From positions 57,303 through 121,302 of the IMG/VR virus record IMGVR_UViG_3300042914_002952: a DNA stretch of 64,000 nucleotides. The stretch is one strand, 5' to 3'. The stretch comes from a virus. Position numbers and translations under genes: made by a program. The notes beneath the pieces were generated by a model that searched no databases, had not been told where the DNA came from, and saw only the letters and a program-made list of their open reading frames with translations. Position 1 is the first letter of the stretch, and each line of letters begins with the position of its first letter. Below, one piece after another: positions 52,601-61,900 of this stretch.

Positions 52601-54294
52601 TTAAACTAACTCAACAATCTTTAACAGGTTCTACCGGTGATTTGTCTTTAGGTTGCGATACACAGAACACAATATATGACGAAACGATTGTTAAACAAAC
52701 GTATTGTGCCTCAAATATTAATGATGATTATAACAATACAGCTTTAGTCACGGTTCAAAACGGAACATCGTGTACAAGTCTGTTACCTGTTGGACAAATA
52801 TCATATAATACGAATAGCAATCCTTGTTCGACGTGTAGTACTAGAAGTGGTTTTTCTGAATTTAGAAAAGGGACTTATACAATAATACCGGCTGCGTCTA
52901 TAAATAATTGGGAATACAATTTTAAATTAATTAGAGAATATGCTAGAAGAAAACTAATCAATAAAGTTTTTTGTGAAGGTGTTGTAAATTATTCATTTAT
53001 TGAAAATTGGTTAGGTGGTTCTCTTTATCTGTTTGCCTTTAAAGCAAGGGTTAGATGGGATAATGAGGAAACATTAGATTTGAACGTTAGAGGAACAAAT
53101 TATTGTGAGGATTTATTGTATTATAAGGTAAGTGAAAAAACATCTGGCGAACCCGTTAAAAGGTTTTATTATAGGTCCACTAAGTGGGATGGTTCGTCTT
53201 TTCAATCTACAGTAAGTAACGGAACAACATTCAGTACACTAAGACACCCAACAACAATTATGGATTTGGGACCAAGAGATGAATTTATAAAAGAAATATG
53301 TGTCGACCCATCTTTAGACCCTAATTGTTCGGTTGTTCGAAGTATTGGACCAACATCTTTTCAAAACTTTAAGGAAATTTTCGGGCTTTACATTAACTAT
53401 AGATTAGATACTAATAACACATTTGAATATAGAGATTTTTTTCAAAATAATGGATTTAATTCGTATCTCCCATTTAATACAACAAAAGAAATATTAAATG
53501 GAGACGTTTTACAATTAATATCAATAAACAACGAAGTTGGTGTTGAAGAATTTGATTTACAAAATAGATATTACGGACAATATAGTCCATTAATTTTAGA
53601 CCCTGACACATATCCTCAATTATTTAGTTCACAAGCCGGAACATCAAATGGACCTATACCAATAAATTTTGTTTTGGATGATGATGGTTATAGAGTGAGG
53701 GTTTGTTTAAATGAACCTGGTAGGTTGACTGAATCATCACAGATTGTTCCGTTTTTTTATTGGGACAAACAAGGACAAGGTTTTGGGGAAGGTTATAATC
53801 AATCGTGGGATTACAACACCATAAGGACACATAGACTACAGGGAATGACATTTAGTTATACGTTTACGGGTGACACAACATACAATTATGTTTTGTTTCC
53901 AATGACAAAGGATTATTCCGGTAACACCTTTAATATAGTTGGTGCAGATGTAAACGATGGTTCATTTGATGTTGAGGACACAACTGATGTTCATTTACAA
54001 TACGATAATCAAGAAGAAGGGTTTACTGTGTTACATATTACTTCGGGAACAACTCAAACTCCATTAGCGGGTACTTTATGGGTTAGAAAAGGTAGTATTG
54101 GTGTATGGGATTCTCAATCGTGGAACACCAATATTGATTACATATTAAAACCAACATTAAAAAATTATACGGGTAATTTACAAATATTATCCACACCATT
54201 TTTATTTTATTTTGGAATTAGACCAGGTAAAACCGCGGTAGATAAGTTTGTTCAACTATTTGGACCTAAAGGAGCGTTTCCAACATCTGAATAA
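49690..54294 (+). CDS. Giant baseplate wedge-region protein with hydrophobic segment and Cys-rich insert, 1534 aa
   Basis: Probably gp7-like by position after gp6, but not recognised by sequence. Residues about 45-175 resemble a carboxypeptidase-regulatory/CNA-B type beta domain (YGVVCGRIFVNNGFGVPNAR then VSIFIPI, later DAGDFMIWGVPVGTQIIHVD). At about 480-535 lies a strongly hydrophobic stretch (FPILLATVISIFERIIYGAF then IGAIQVLIIPFQFLYSI). About 785-965 is a Cys-rich module (WYVLRVDISDIESYGNL, SCCYSSISGDSVGNSSL) paralogous to the fibre at 4905. The C-terminal 450 residues are beta-rich structural sequence. The stop overlaps the next gene's ATG (TAATG). Confidence 0.6.
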   Translation: MQKHRISTNIGRDQKVVVELKNDFDLLEILSLKFTQTEAYTSMCSDYGVVCGRIFVNNGFGVPNARVSIFIPILDDDVNDPVISSLYPYTSVTDRNENGYRYNLLPSRKQHGGHEPTGTFPDQLDILTREEILEVYEKYYKYTVKTNDAGDFMIWGVPVGTQIIHVDVDLSDIGCFSLRPDDFIRQGRGVDSFKNTYSYKSSDDLDSLPQIVSFNQTIEVFPFWGNEDLCEIGITRTDFDLSSQGVKVEPKAYLLGSIYSDQGKNTLNKNCRPRSAMGRKCDLTTFAAEIEMIRFTSLKDSLGRPILETYQIEEDIDEDGSFVIPLPMNMEYQYTNEFGETEITNDPNKGIPTSACYRFRISGKNNTLGRVRFTGSYLLPNIREYDSDVDGSYAFSLDWNDYPTGSTTNSVIFNQTYGSYYPEDYFFRFTYNKVYTVSSYMGSHFKGGKDNYVGIKDISPKEEEDCESSIVTPPINYGWRRFSFPILLATVISIFERIIYGAFIGAIQVLIIPFQFLYSIRIYIRAFGSTIIDWRPFEVFDSLVIEPLQRFGTVNLSIVVYPECETCEDFSSEQILIPTQRPDELYCKVGEGVAVRDTLNINGSPYSPICDPDNTIDEFIMSSSGSTLPTYNFTGITCNGNSTGESLDLIYSASNLPISGKTYYIVLKSYLPHGSANAYELNRLNSLEVNTYSQLTIDQFSCGSPTTQSGYRGYDNNNFGWLVYRLGNNGIPPQYDYPSPCPTNSCFEGRWSISDLYVTPFSQPACASGQTPNGTCDCTDPTSSQNTSSSITFTDGICTTVYDYVLYYHSSIRTCGGNIETILDDPSTMTLSIDWSNAVTKSAGTITRGLSYMVAFYYSIPSGNTALSNVRISIGDATLGECSYGVYDIPTPVNNKWYVLRVDISDIESYGNLTSYISTSSCMNYSIGCSGPSSVTNSCCYSSISGDSVGNSSLSDFQWTGFTYEIYDSSLKLTQQSLTGSTGDLSLGCDTQNTIYDETIVKQTYCASNINDDYNNTALVTVQNGTSCTSLLPVGQISYNTNSNPCSTCSTRSGFSEFRKGTYTIIPAASINNWEYNFKLIREYARRKLINKVFCEGVVNYSFIENWLGGSLYLFAFKARVRWDNEETLDLNVRGTNYCEDLLYYKVSEKTSGEPVKRFYYRSTKWDGSSFQSTVSNGTTFSTLRHPTTIMDLGPRDEFIKEICVDPSLDPNCSVVRSIGPTSFQNFKEIFGLYINYRLDTNNTFEYRDFFQNNGFNSYLPFNTTKEILNGDVLQLISINNEVGVEEFDLQNRYYGQYSPLILDPDTYPQLFSSQAGTSNGPIPINFVLDDDGYRVRVCLNEPGRLTESSQIVPFFYWDKQGQGFGEGYNQSWDYNTIRTHRLQGMTFSYTFTGDTTYNYVLFPMTKDYSGNTFNIVGADVNDGSFDVEDTTDVHLQYDNQEEGFTVLHITSGTTQTPLAGTLWVRKGSIGVWDSQSWNTNIDYILKPTLKNYTGNLQILSTPFLFYFGIRPGKTAVDKFVQLFGPKGAFPTSE

Positions 54295-56054
54295 TGGATA
54301 AGAAAAAAATAATATTACCATCTAAAAAATTTTTTGGTTCAACAAATGTTGACCAAAATATTAGAATTGGATTGGATGAAACACAAAACCTTTTAAGAGA
54401 AGGGGATAGAAACGTCATATTAAATAATGTTGAATTATTTAATAAAGAAAGAAACGAAAGTAGTTCTTACAAAATACACGGAAAACTAAAAATGGTTTTC
54501 AGAAATTTGTATAGTGGTGACACCGACTATGAACCACTTTTAAAGAATTTGTATTTGGTTGGTGATGGTGGAGACAATAATTTTGATGGATTTATACCAT
54601 ACAACGAATTTGCTTTTCTTAGAAAAGATGTGTTAAGACAATCTAATTCAGTACAAACACTTTCTTCAATAACCACATATACCCCATCAATATCTTACAG
54701 TGGGGAGTCAAGTCACGTTTCAATATCGAGTATAATGGCACCATATCATAATTGGAATATTCATTTGTCTTATGTTTATGACCATGATACAACTTATCCG
54801 ATGAAATATACTTTAAGTGGTAATACTGTGTTTAATTTTGTTTCAGGAGACGGAATACCGTTTAGAGTTGAAGATAATGGTAGAACATATAAATTGACAA
54901 GTCCCGTTGAACACGGAATATTGGCTGGTGAATATATAACAATTAGTGGGGGGACTTTAAATAGTTCAGTTAGTGTGAGTGGTAGGACATTTTCTGTTAT
55001 TTCTGTTGGAGATTCTATTTTTAGGTCCGAAAAATTTGTTTTAGACATTTCAAAATCTGAATTACCTTCGGGTACAACATTGTCAACTGTTGTGTTTGGT
55101 AAGAGGTGTATTGATAGAGATAATTTAACTGGAACAACGTCCACATATTATGTTCACAAACATAAAACACTTACAGAAAGAGGTGATTATATTTTGGATA
55201 AAGCGGGTTTTGAATCATCCATTTGGGAAAATGAAAAAAAATTATTATTAGAAAATAGTGAAGGTATTAGTGATTATTTGGTGGAAAGAAATATGATGGA
55301 GTCTTTAATTTACGATTTTAAAGAACCATTTATTTTAACAGGTTTAACAAATAATTTAAAATATTTACCAACTGAAATTTATGTAACAACATTATTATCA
55401 AATAGAAATGGGTATTTTGATTATCCACCAAAAGTTGGATGGAAATTTAATTTCCATGACACATGGGTTGACCAACATTTTGACGGCTCAACAACTATTG
55501 AAACTTCAATTCCAACAACTGCATTTACTAAAACAATAAATTCGGTAACATACAATTTTACCGGTGGTACTGATGTTCCCATTAACACTATATTACATGG
55601 TGCCTTTGTTGAATATAATGTTTCCGAACTAAAGGAAAGGATTATTAGTGAAGCATACCATAGATTCTCAAACCCTCTTTTTGTTTTTGATTATGGTCAA
55701 ACAGGGTCAACTGTCACCTTTTCTGGTGCATCTGCAACAAACAAATTTGGTTTGTTTTATCAACCACATCATAGGGTTAAATTAAGACAACTTTCACCAT
55801 ATATCGAAACATCAACGACTAATCAAATATACGGATTACCACAAAACGCAAAATATTTTCAAAACGATGGGTTGTGGAAATGGAGAGATTTATATGACCA
55901 TGGGTTTATTGACTCGGACGGTTTAGGTACAAATTTTTCATTTATTAATGGTATTCATTATGTAAAAAGTGATATTGATTTCTATTTAAGAAATGAGAAC
56001 ATATACAGAAACAAACAAGATTTAATTAAAAATATAGAAAGTTTTAAGTGTTAA
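54294..56054 (+). CDS. Baseplate structural protein, 586 aa
   Basis: Not recognised as a named family; position suggests a gp8-like or other wedge component. The N-terminus IILPSKKFFGSTNVDQNIRI then GLDETQNLLREGDRNVILNN and the C-terminus DLYDHGFIDSDGLGTNFSFI then NGIHYVKSDIDFYLRNENIY frame a mostly beta protein with two Gly/Ser/Thr-rich domains (about 120-260 and 395-520). Aromatic and histidine residues are frequent (FNFHDTWVDQHFDG). No membrane segment or catalytic motif is seen. Start and stop overlap both neighbours by one base (TAATG), so the whole wedge series is translationally coupled. Confidence 0.6.
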   Translation: MDKKKIILPSKKFFGSTNVDQNIRIGLDETQNLLREGDRNVILNNVELFNKERNESSSYKIHGKLKMVFRNLYSGDTDYEPLLKNLYLVGDGGDNNFDGFIPYNEFAFLRKDVLRQSNSVQTLSSITTYTPSISYSGESSHVSISSIMAPYHNWNIHLSYVYDHDTTYPMKYTLSGNTVFNFVSGDGIPFRVEDNGRTYKLTSPVEHGILAGEYITISGGTLNSSVSVSGRTFSVISVGDSIFRSEKFVLDISKSELPSGTTLSTVVFGKRCIDRDNLTGTTSTYYVHKHKTLTERGDYILDKAGFESSIWENEKKLLLENSEGISDYLVERNMMESLIYDFKEPFILTGLTNNLKYLPTEIYVTTLLSNRNGYFDYPPKVGWKFNFHDTWVDQHFDGSTTIETSIPTTAFTKTINSVTYNFTGGTDVPINTILHGAFVEYNVSELKERIISEAYHRFSNPLFVFDYGQTGSTVTFSGASATNKFGLFYQPHHRVKLRQLSPYIETSTTNQIYGLPQNAKYFQNDGLWKWRDLYDHGFIDSDGLGTNFSFINGIHYVKSDIDFYLRNENIYRNKQDLIKNIESFKC

Positions 56055-56878
56055 TGAAATTTATAGTAAAAGATACCGACCAAAAAATATTGTTATCGTC
56101 AAATCAAACATTTAAGTCAGATTTGGGGTGGACGGATAGTGCACAACAAATGGAACAAGAAATTTTATATGACATAATAAATCCGGCTGAAAACTATGAA
56201 ACAACAAGATACATTCATTCACCGTATTCAGTAACATCTAATAGTGGAACTACATTTACACAAGTTGATATTTGGTATAATTTTTATTTTCTAAACACCT
56301 CAAGTGTATATAATCAGAATTATGAGTCAGTTGGTATAACATTGAGAGAAAATGCAAAAATGTTAAGACAATCAACTGAAAGTTTTTTTCGTTTAGAGTT
56401 TTACAAAACAACCAACGATGATTCACCAAATCAAACAAATAGACGATTGGTCTTTTCAAAAAATTTAATATTACCATTGGGTGAAAAAGTTTATTTTACA
56501 GGAACACCATCTGGTTCAACGTTACCGTTGAATGATTTTGTTTTTCTTCCGGTTTTTACGGGTTCAAATTATAGAAATACCGAAAATATGTATTTCTTTT
56601 GGTTTTTGGATGATTCACCTTTTAGTGGAACAAACATTACAGGAAATACTTTTTATATGACCGCAAAATTTTATAACGCAAAAGATGGGACAATTATTGA
56701 TTTTGTTAATAAATCAAAGTCTATTGGTCAAGAAATTATTGAAGAAGAAGATGTTTATTATAAAGTAATTATTAATAGAACTGAATACTCATATATTGTT
56801 TATCAATATAATGGTTCATTAGGTTCACGAAAAGGTCAACTTAGTGCTCCGATAAATTTTTATGAAAGAAGACAATAA
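56054..56878 (+). CDS. Baseplate/tail structural protein, 274 aa
   Basis: Not recognised. The start is taken as the ATG overlapping the upstream TAA (TAATG); a GTG two codons earlier is less likely. The protein is beta-rich with many aromatic residues (DIWYNFYFLNTSSVYNQNYE, ENMYFFWFLDDSPFSGTN) and a C-terminal segment EEDVYYKVIINRTEYSYIVY. A tail-tip or wedge component is inferred from its operon position. It ends one base into the next gene (TAATG). Confidence 0.6.
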   Translation: MKFIVKDTDQKILLSSNQTFKSDLGWTDSAQQMEQEILYDIINPAENYETTRYIHSPYSVTSNSGTTFTQVDIWYNFYFLNTSSVYNQNYESVGITLRENAKMLRQSTESFFRLEFYKTTNDDSPNQTNRRLVFSKNLILPLGEKVYFTGTPSGSTLPLNDFVFLPVFTGSNYRNTENMYFFWFLDDSPFSGTNITGNTFYMTAKFYNAKDGTIIDFVNKSKSIGQEIIEEEDVYYKVIINRTEYSYIVYQYNGSLGSRKGQLSAPINFYERRQ

Positions 56879-58050
56879 TGGATATTAAACCACCTCTAAA
56901 ATACGAAATACGTAGGAAATCAATTCCCAACTTAAAGTTGTATGCGGTTGATAAACCATATTGGTACAATAGTTTAGGTGGTTTACTTGAATTAACCAAT
57001 ACAAATATAATTGATTCTTTAGATGGTTATATAATTTTTAATGTTACTGGTGGCACTGTTTCTTCAGGATATTATATTTGGTCGGGAACAACTTTAGATG
57101 GAACGTCATATGGTGACACCGATTGTGATTTAAGTTTAAAATTATATGAATGGGAAAACATAAGTAAATCAGAGGCATACGATAACCATGATATTCCCAT
57201 CTTTTTAGAAAGTTCAGTGGATGAAATGGGTGTGATGGTTGGGTTTGATGGACAAATTGAACAAGTTGAACAGATATGTAATTTTTCGTATACACAAACA
57301 GGTAATACTGTTTATGTTTATAACACCATTGACACATCAAAAGTATCTGAAATATATGATATAAATTTTACAGTTGATTGGGGAGATGGGACAACATCAA
57401 TTTTAACTGCAACAGGTATAACCGCAAATAAAACATATTCTTCCACGGGTACAACCACGATTTCAATTTCGGTAAATACACCATGGACACAATTTGAAAC
57501 AAAAAAAATAATTCAAATACCTTCAAACATAACCATACCAAATCCTTTGGGGACTTTTTCAGGTTTTACGATTCCATATTCTAATGTTACCGGTCAAACA
57601 CAAAATTATCTTAATGATTATGACAGTGATTGTGATGGAACATACACAGGTAATACTGTATTTTATTATGCTTCTATTGGTAGGAGTAGAATTAACGAAA
57701 AGAAACTTTATGGTGCTAACACATATACAGGGGTAACTACGGGAATCACAAATAATTTAGTTTATAGTGCATATACTATTGATGATTTATACTATAGAGA
57801 TTTTGAAGATGGTGTAACAACAATTACAGGTGCAACATCTGGATTTACAAAAGAAGAAGTAATTAATTGTGTTATAACAAGAAATGAACATTTCTTAGGG
57901 TTTATTGATGAACCTGTAATATATTCAGACATATTTGTTGAAAGAGGTAAACAGGGTGTTCTTGAAAAAACATTTAGATTATCTGAAATTGAAAATACCG
58001 GAGAATTATCTTATTATGGTAATGGATATTTTAATATCAGAAAACAATAA
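56878..58050 (+). CDS. Baseplate structural protein with PKD-like domain, 390 aa
   Basis: The N-terminal 130 residues are a beta domain (LYAVDKPYWYNSLGGLLELT). Residues about 155-200 read INFTVDWGDGTTSILTATGI then TANKTYSSTGTTTISISV, the pattern of a PKD-type immunoglobulin-like fold ('V.WGDGT.S....G....K.Y...G...I...'). PKD domains mediate protein or glycan contacts on surface proteins. The C-terminal part has EEVINCVITRNEHFLGFIDE then YSDIFVERGKQGVLEKTFRL, which looks like an assembly interface. It is coupled to the preceding gene. Confidence 0.6.
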   Translation: MDIKPPLKYEIRRKSIPNLKLYAVDKPYWYNSLGGLLELTNTNIIDSLDGYIIFNVTGGTVSSGYYIWSGTTLDGTSYGDTDCDLSLKLYEWENISKSEAYDNHDIPIFLESSVDEMGVMVGFDGQIEQVEQICNFSYTQTGNTVYVYNTIDTSKVSEIYDINFTVDWGDGTTSILTATGITANKTYSSTGTTTISISVNTPWTQFETKKIIQIPSNITIPNPLGTFSGFTIPYSNVTGQTQNYLNDYDSDCDGTYTGNTVFYYASIGRSRINEKKLYGANTYTGVTTGITNNLVYSAYTIDDLYYRDFEDGVTTITGATSGFTKEEVINCVITRNEHFLGFIDEPVIYSDIFVERGKQGVLEKTFRLSEIENTGELSYYGNGYFNIRKQ

Positions 58051-58056
58051 TTTTCA

Positions 58057-58064
58057 TATTTATA
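58057..58064 (+). promoter_or_regulatory. Late-type box TATTTATA
   Basis: Exact octamer followed by AATAAA, 11 nt before the ATG at 58076. Confidence 0.5.
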
Positions 58065-58075
58065 AATAAAAACAA

Positions 58076-58996
58076 ATGGCAACGGGTTCTTACGGTATAA
58101 TACGACCATCAGACATTTCACCAGAAGATGTTGAAATCTACTTTCATTACGTTTTAGATAGGAACGCAACTTCTGATGTAACATTTAAAAAATTAAATTC
58201 TGTTGATGTTTTAACACCTGTTTATCATAATTCTGATACAACAGATGATACATCCGCCCCAAATGTTGAAATATTGGGTGGTTTATATAATTTAAAACTT
58301 ACATCTGATGATTTTTCTGATTTAGGTATCTATACACTTCATATAAGACCAAAACAAATTAGAACAACGATTACCGATTGTGGAATTTTGGCATCCTTAC
58401 CTTCAGTAAGGGGTTTAATTATTGATTTATCAAATGTTCCTTCAGATGATAGAAATAAATTTACACCTCAAGGATTGGTAGGGTATAGAATTGAATATAT
58501 TAATTCATCAGATAATAAAAAAATACCTAATTTTTATAGAATCGTTACTTCGTCTTTTTATTGCACACCAATTGTTTCAAATTTGACAAGTACTTCTCAA
58601 AAAGCAATAAGATATCAGTACAGTGAACAAGTAACAAATTTGATGTTCTTAACTGTTACACCATCTTCAGCACCAACAAATAAACCAAATACGGTTCCGT
58701 TTATTGGTGTACCATCTCAAAAAATAATTTTAACAAACACATATTTAAATCCCACAACAATAGAGATAGAAATGGTTGAGCATGATGCGTCAACTCTAGC
58801 ATATGCATTGTATGGTAATCAAAGTAAGGCGGTTTCACAAGGTATTTACACCATTTATGACAATAACAACAACATATATAAACAATATAATCTTTACGAA
58901 GTTAAAGATGAATTTAATGAAACATTATATGAGGTTCGTGAAGAGAGAACTGACATTGACGAAACACTAAACTTTGATACTATTACAGAAACATAA
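58076..58996 (+). CDS. Baseplate structural protein, 306 aa
   Basis: Not recognised by name. SYGIIRPSDISPEDVEIYFH then YVLDRNATSDVTFKKLNSVD forms the N-terminal part; the middle has GIYTLHIRPKQIRTTITDCG and VGYRIEYINSSDNKKIPNFY; the end is polar and helical (VKDEFNETLYEVREERTDID). 'SPEDVEIYFHYVLDR' and 'YTLHIRPKQI' are reminiscent of fibre-attachment or wedge proteins of large T4-like phages. The stop overlaps the next ATG (TAATG), tying it to the giant final gene. Confidence 0.6.
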   Translation: MATGSYGIIRPSDISPEDVEIYFHYVLDRNATSDVTFKKLNSVDVLTPVYHNSDTTDDTSAPNVEILGGLYNLKLTSDDFSDLGIYTLHIRPKQIRTTITDCGILASLPSVRGLIIDLSNVPSDDRNKFTPQGLVGYRIEYINSSDNKKIPNFYRIVTSSFYCTPIVSNLTSTSQKAIRYQYSEQVTNLMFLTVTPSSAPTNKPNTVPFIGVPSQKIILTNTYLNPTTIEIEMVEHDASTLAYALYGNQSKAVSQGIYTIYDNNNNIYKQYNLYEVKDEFNETLYEVREERTDIDETLNFDTITET

Positions 58997-61900
58997 TGGC
59001 AAAAAGAAAAGTACCAAGTCAAGCTGCGAGCGGTGCGGAAACATTTAATGATTTTTTAGTTGGTAGACAAATAACGGATGGAACATCTTCCTTAACCAAC
59101 ACGGTTTTCTCTTTGGATAAAGTGATACCCCAAAGAGATTCAAAGAGTTTTTCAACAACACCATTTTCAGAATTTTTAACTTTAGATTCGATAAAACAAG
59201 TTGATGGTATTCAAACCACAACAAGAACAAAAACAAAAAAAACCAATGAGGTTAGTTTTAAATCGAATAAAAAATATGCGGATAAATCATTATTTGGTTC
59301 CTTATCTAGCCGTATTTTAGTTTCTCTAACGAGAATTATTAATAAATTTCCTGGCGCTATTAATATTGTTGCTGATAGTCCGATAAGTAGTTCACCATAC
59401 AGTGTGTCGGGTTCAACATACGACGACAGTGCTCACACAACAATATTTTATACTGAAAGAAGTAAATTCTTCAACCCATTTGATTTGGTACTTATTGAAC
59501 CAAATTCAGTAATAAAACCTGAAACAGAAAATGAATTAAGGAATTTTTATTCATCATATACCAAATATGTTATTGTTGTTAACAATGTCACATACCCAAT
59601 TCTTGAATATACGGAACCAAATGTTGATAATGTTATTCAATTTAAAGTTTATGGTCAACCGTTTACCGGTTCTACTTATTTAGGTAATGTTTTAATTAGA
59701 CCAAATGATGGACTCATAGAAGAATTTTTCTCAGGTCTTGATGATTTAGAACAATCATTATTAAATAGAGAAACAAATCCCATATATACGTCAAGTTTTA
59801 GAGTACCTAGAGATAGTCAAAATAACTCAAAAACCTCTTTAGTAAGTGTAACAACATCATGGCCTTTATCAAATGATGGGTATAACATTCAAATTACCGG
59901 TATAGATTATGAACTTTACGTAACAAGATTAAGTGATATTGCAAACGAGATTGATGATTATAAATCAAATTTAATGGTTCGATTTTTATCTTCTCCTCAG
60001 TTATTTGAGTTTGATACGGAAGATAAAAGAGCGGAAAGTGTTTTTCAATTATATGGACAGAGTTTTGATAGTGTAAAAAAATATATCGATAATATTGCTT
60101 ACATGAGAAATGTGAGTTATGATTCGATTAATAATTTACCTGATGTATTATTAAAAAATTTATCTGAAAACCTTGGACTATCAACCACAAATTTATTTGA
60201 TGAAAAAAAATTAGAAGATGTTCTTTATACGAGAATAAACACAACGTATGCAGGTATTTCTACCGGTACAAATTTAGTCGAAGCAGAATATGAGTTTTAT
60301 AGAAGACTTTTAGTTAATCTTATTGAGATATACAAATCAAAAGGAACAAGAAAGGCTTTAGAGTTTTTTTTAAAATTTCTTGGTGCACCTGAACCATTAA
60401 TAAAAATTAATGAATATATCTATCAAGTTACATCATTACCCGCGAGTTTTGATTTAGAAGAAGACATTTATGAGGCAATTCAAGGAAATAAAACATACAC
60501 TTTTGCGGTTTTAAACGTTACTGGTTATACATATGAAAAGAAAACTTACACAGGAACAACTTCGTTTGATAGAGATGGGTATCCCGTTAATGAAATTAAT
60601 GGGTTACCAAGAAGAGCGTACAGTGAAACTGAAGATGTTTTCTTTGAAAAAGGTGCGGGATGGTACGATATAACGTTATCACACCGTTCACCTTTAATAT
60701 TGGATACCACAAACTCCGTTTTAACTGGTAGAACAAAAACAATTATCACAAAAAATAAACCATACACCTATGGTGAAGACTATTTTAATGTTTTTAGAAC
60801 ATTACCAGGTTTAGATACAGGATATGATTTGGTTTCCGACATAGATAACACCAAAGCTAGACTTAAAGAAGATAATTCAGATTTAATTCTAAATAGAAAA
60901 AACATCGAGATATATATTTCACCGGCTAGAGCTATTGATTACGATGTCTTTAGACGTAGTAAAGAATTGGAAATTTCTTTTGGAACAAACAACAATTTAC
61001 CAACACAAACAGGAAAAACGTTTGTTGAATTTTTAGATACATTTATTCATAATCTTGTAAAGAATTCAAATAAAATTCGATACAAAAAGAATTATATTCA
61101 ATTGGAAGATGTGTATCGTGATTATCTTTCACAAACCACGGGTTTTACACCATATCACCAAATTACTGTAACAGAATTTGTTGATAAAATTTCACCATAT
61201 TGGGTTCAATTAATTGAACAATTGGTACCAGCGTCCACACTTTGGACAGGTGGTAATTTAATTGAAAATAATGTATTCGGAAGACCAAAATATCCATATG
61301 TTTATGATTGTCAACCCCTTCAATTTATTGAAGAATTATATCCCGATTTTGAAACATATATCGAAGAAGATTTAGAAAACATATTAGGAGAAGAAATTAA
61401 TTTTAGGTCTTTATTAAGATTGACGGGAGTTACTTTTTATCCGATAATTGAAATAGACGGAGTGATATATGGTGGGGCCGATTATAGTGGATTAACTTCA
61501 AATATGTACGTTGTTTTAAGTGGGACAACCAACACTTCAAATAGCGCGAAATTATTTGATTTACAACCTTTAACTGGTTGTACTAGTGGTGTTACAAGTA
61601 ACGACCCAATCAATTTATCATTGATTTGTGATTATAAAGATTATTTAGAACCCGATGTTGATAAAATCAAAGAATTGTGGTTAGATGCTTTAAGTGAATT
61701 AATTTCAGATATTACGATTACTCGAAATAGTGCAGGATACGAACCATATTCCCCATTTACAGGTACAACAGGACAAACATATTATTCTGAAACAATTCCA
61801 TTAATAAAATGGGAAACATTTACCGATGTAAATGGTGTCGAAAAGGTCAGATTTTCTTCCGTAAAATTAGGACCAAATGATTGTTCTGTTTCTGAATATT

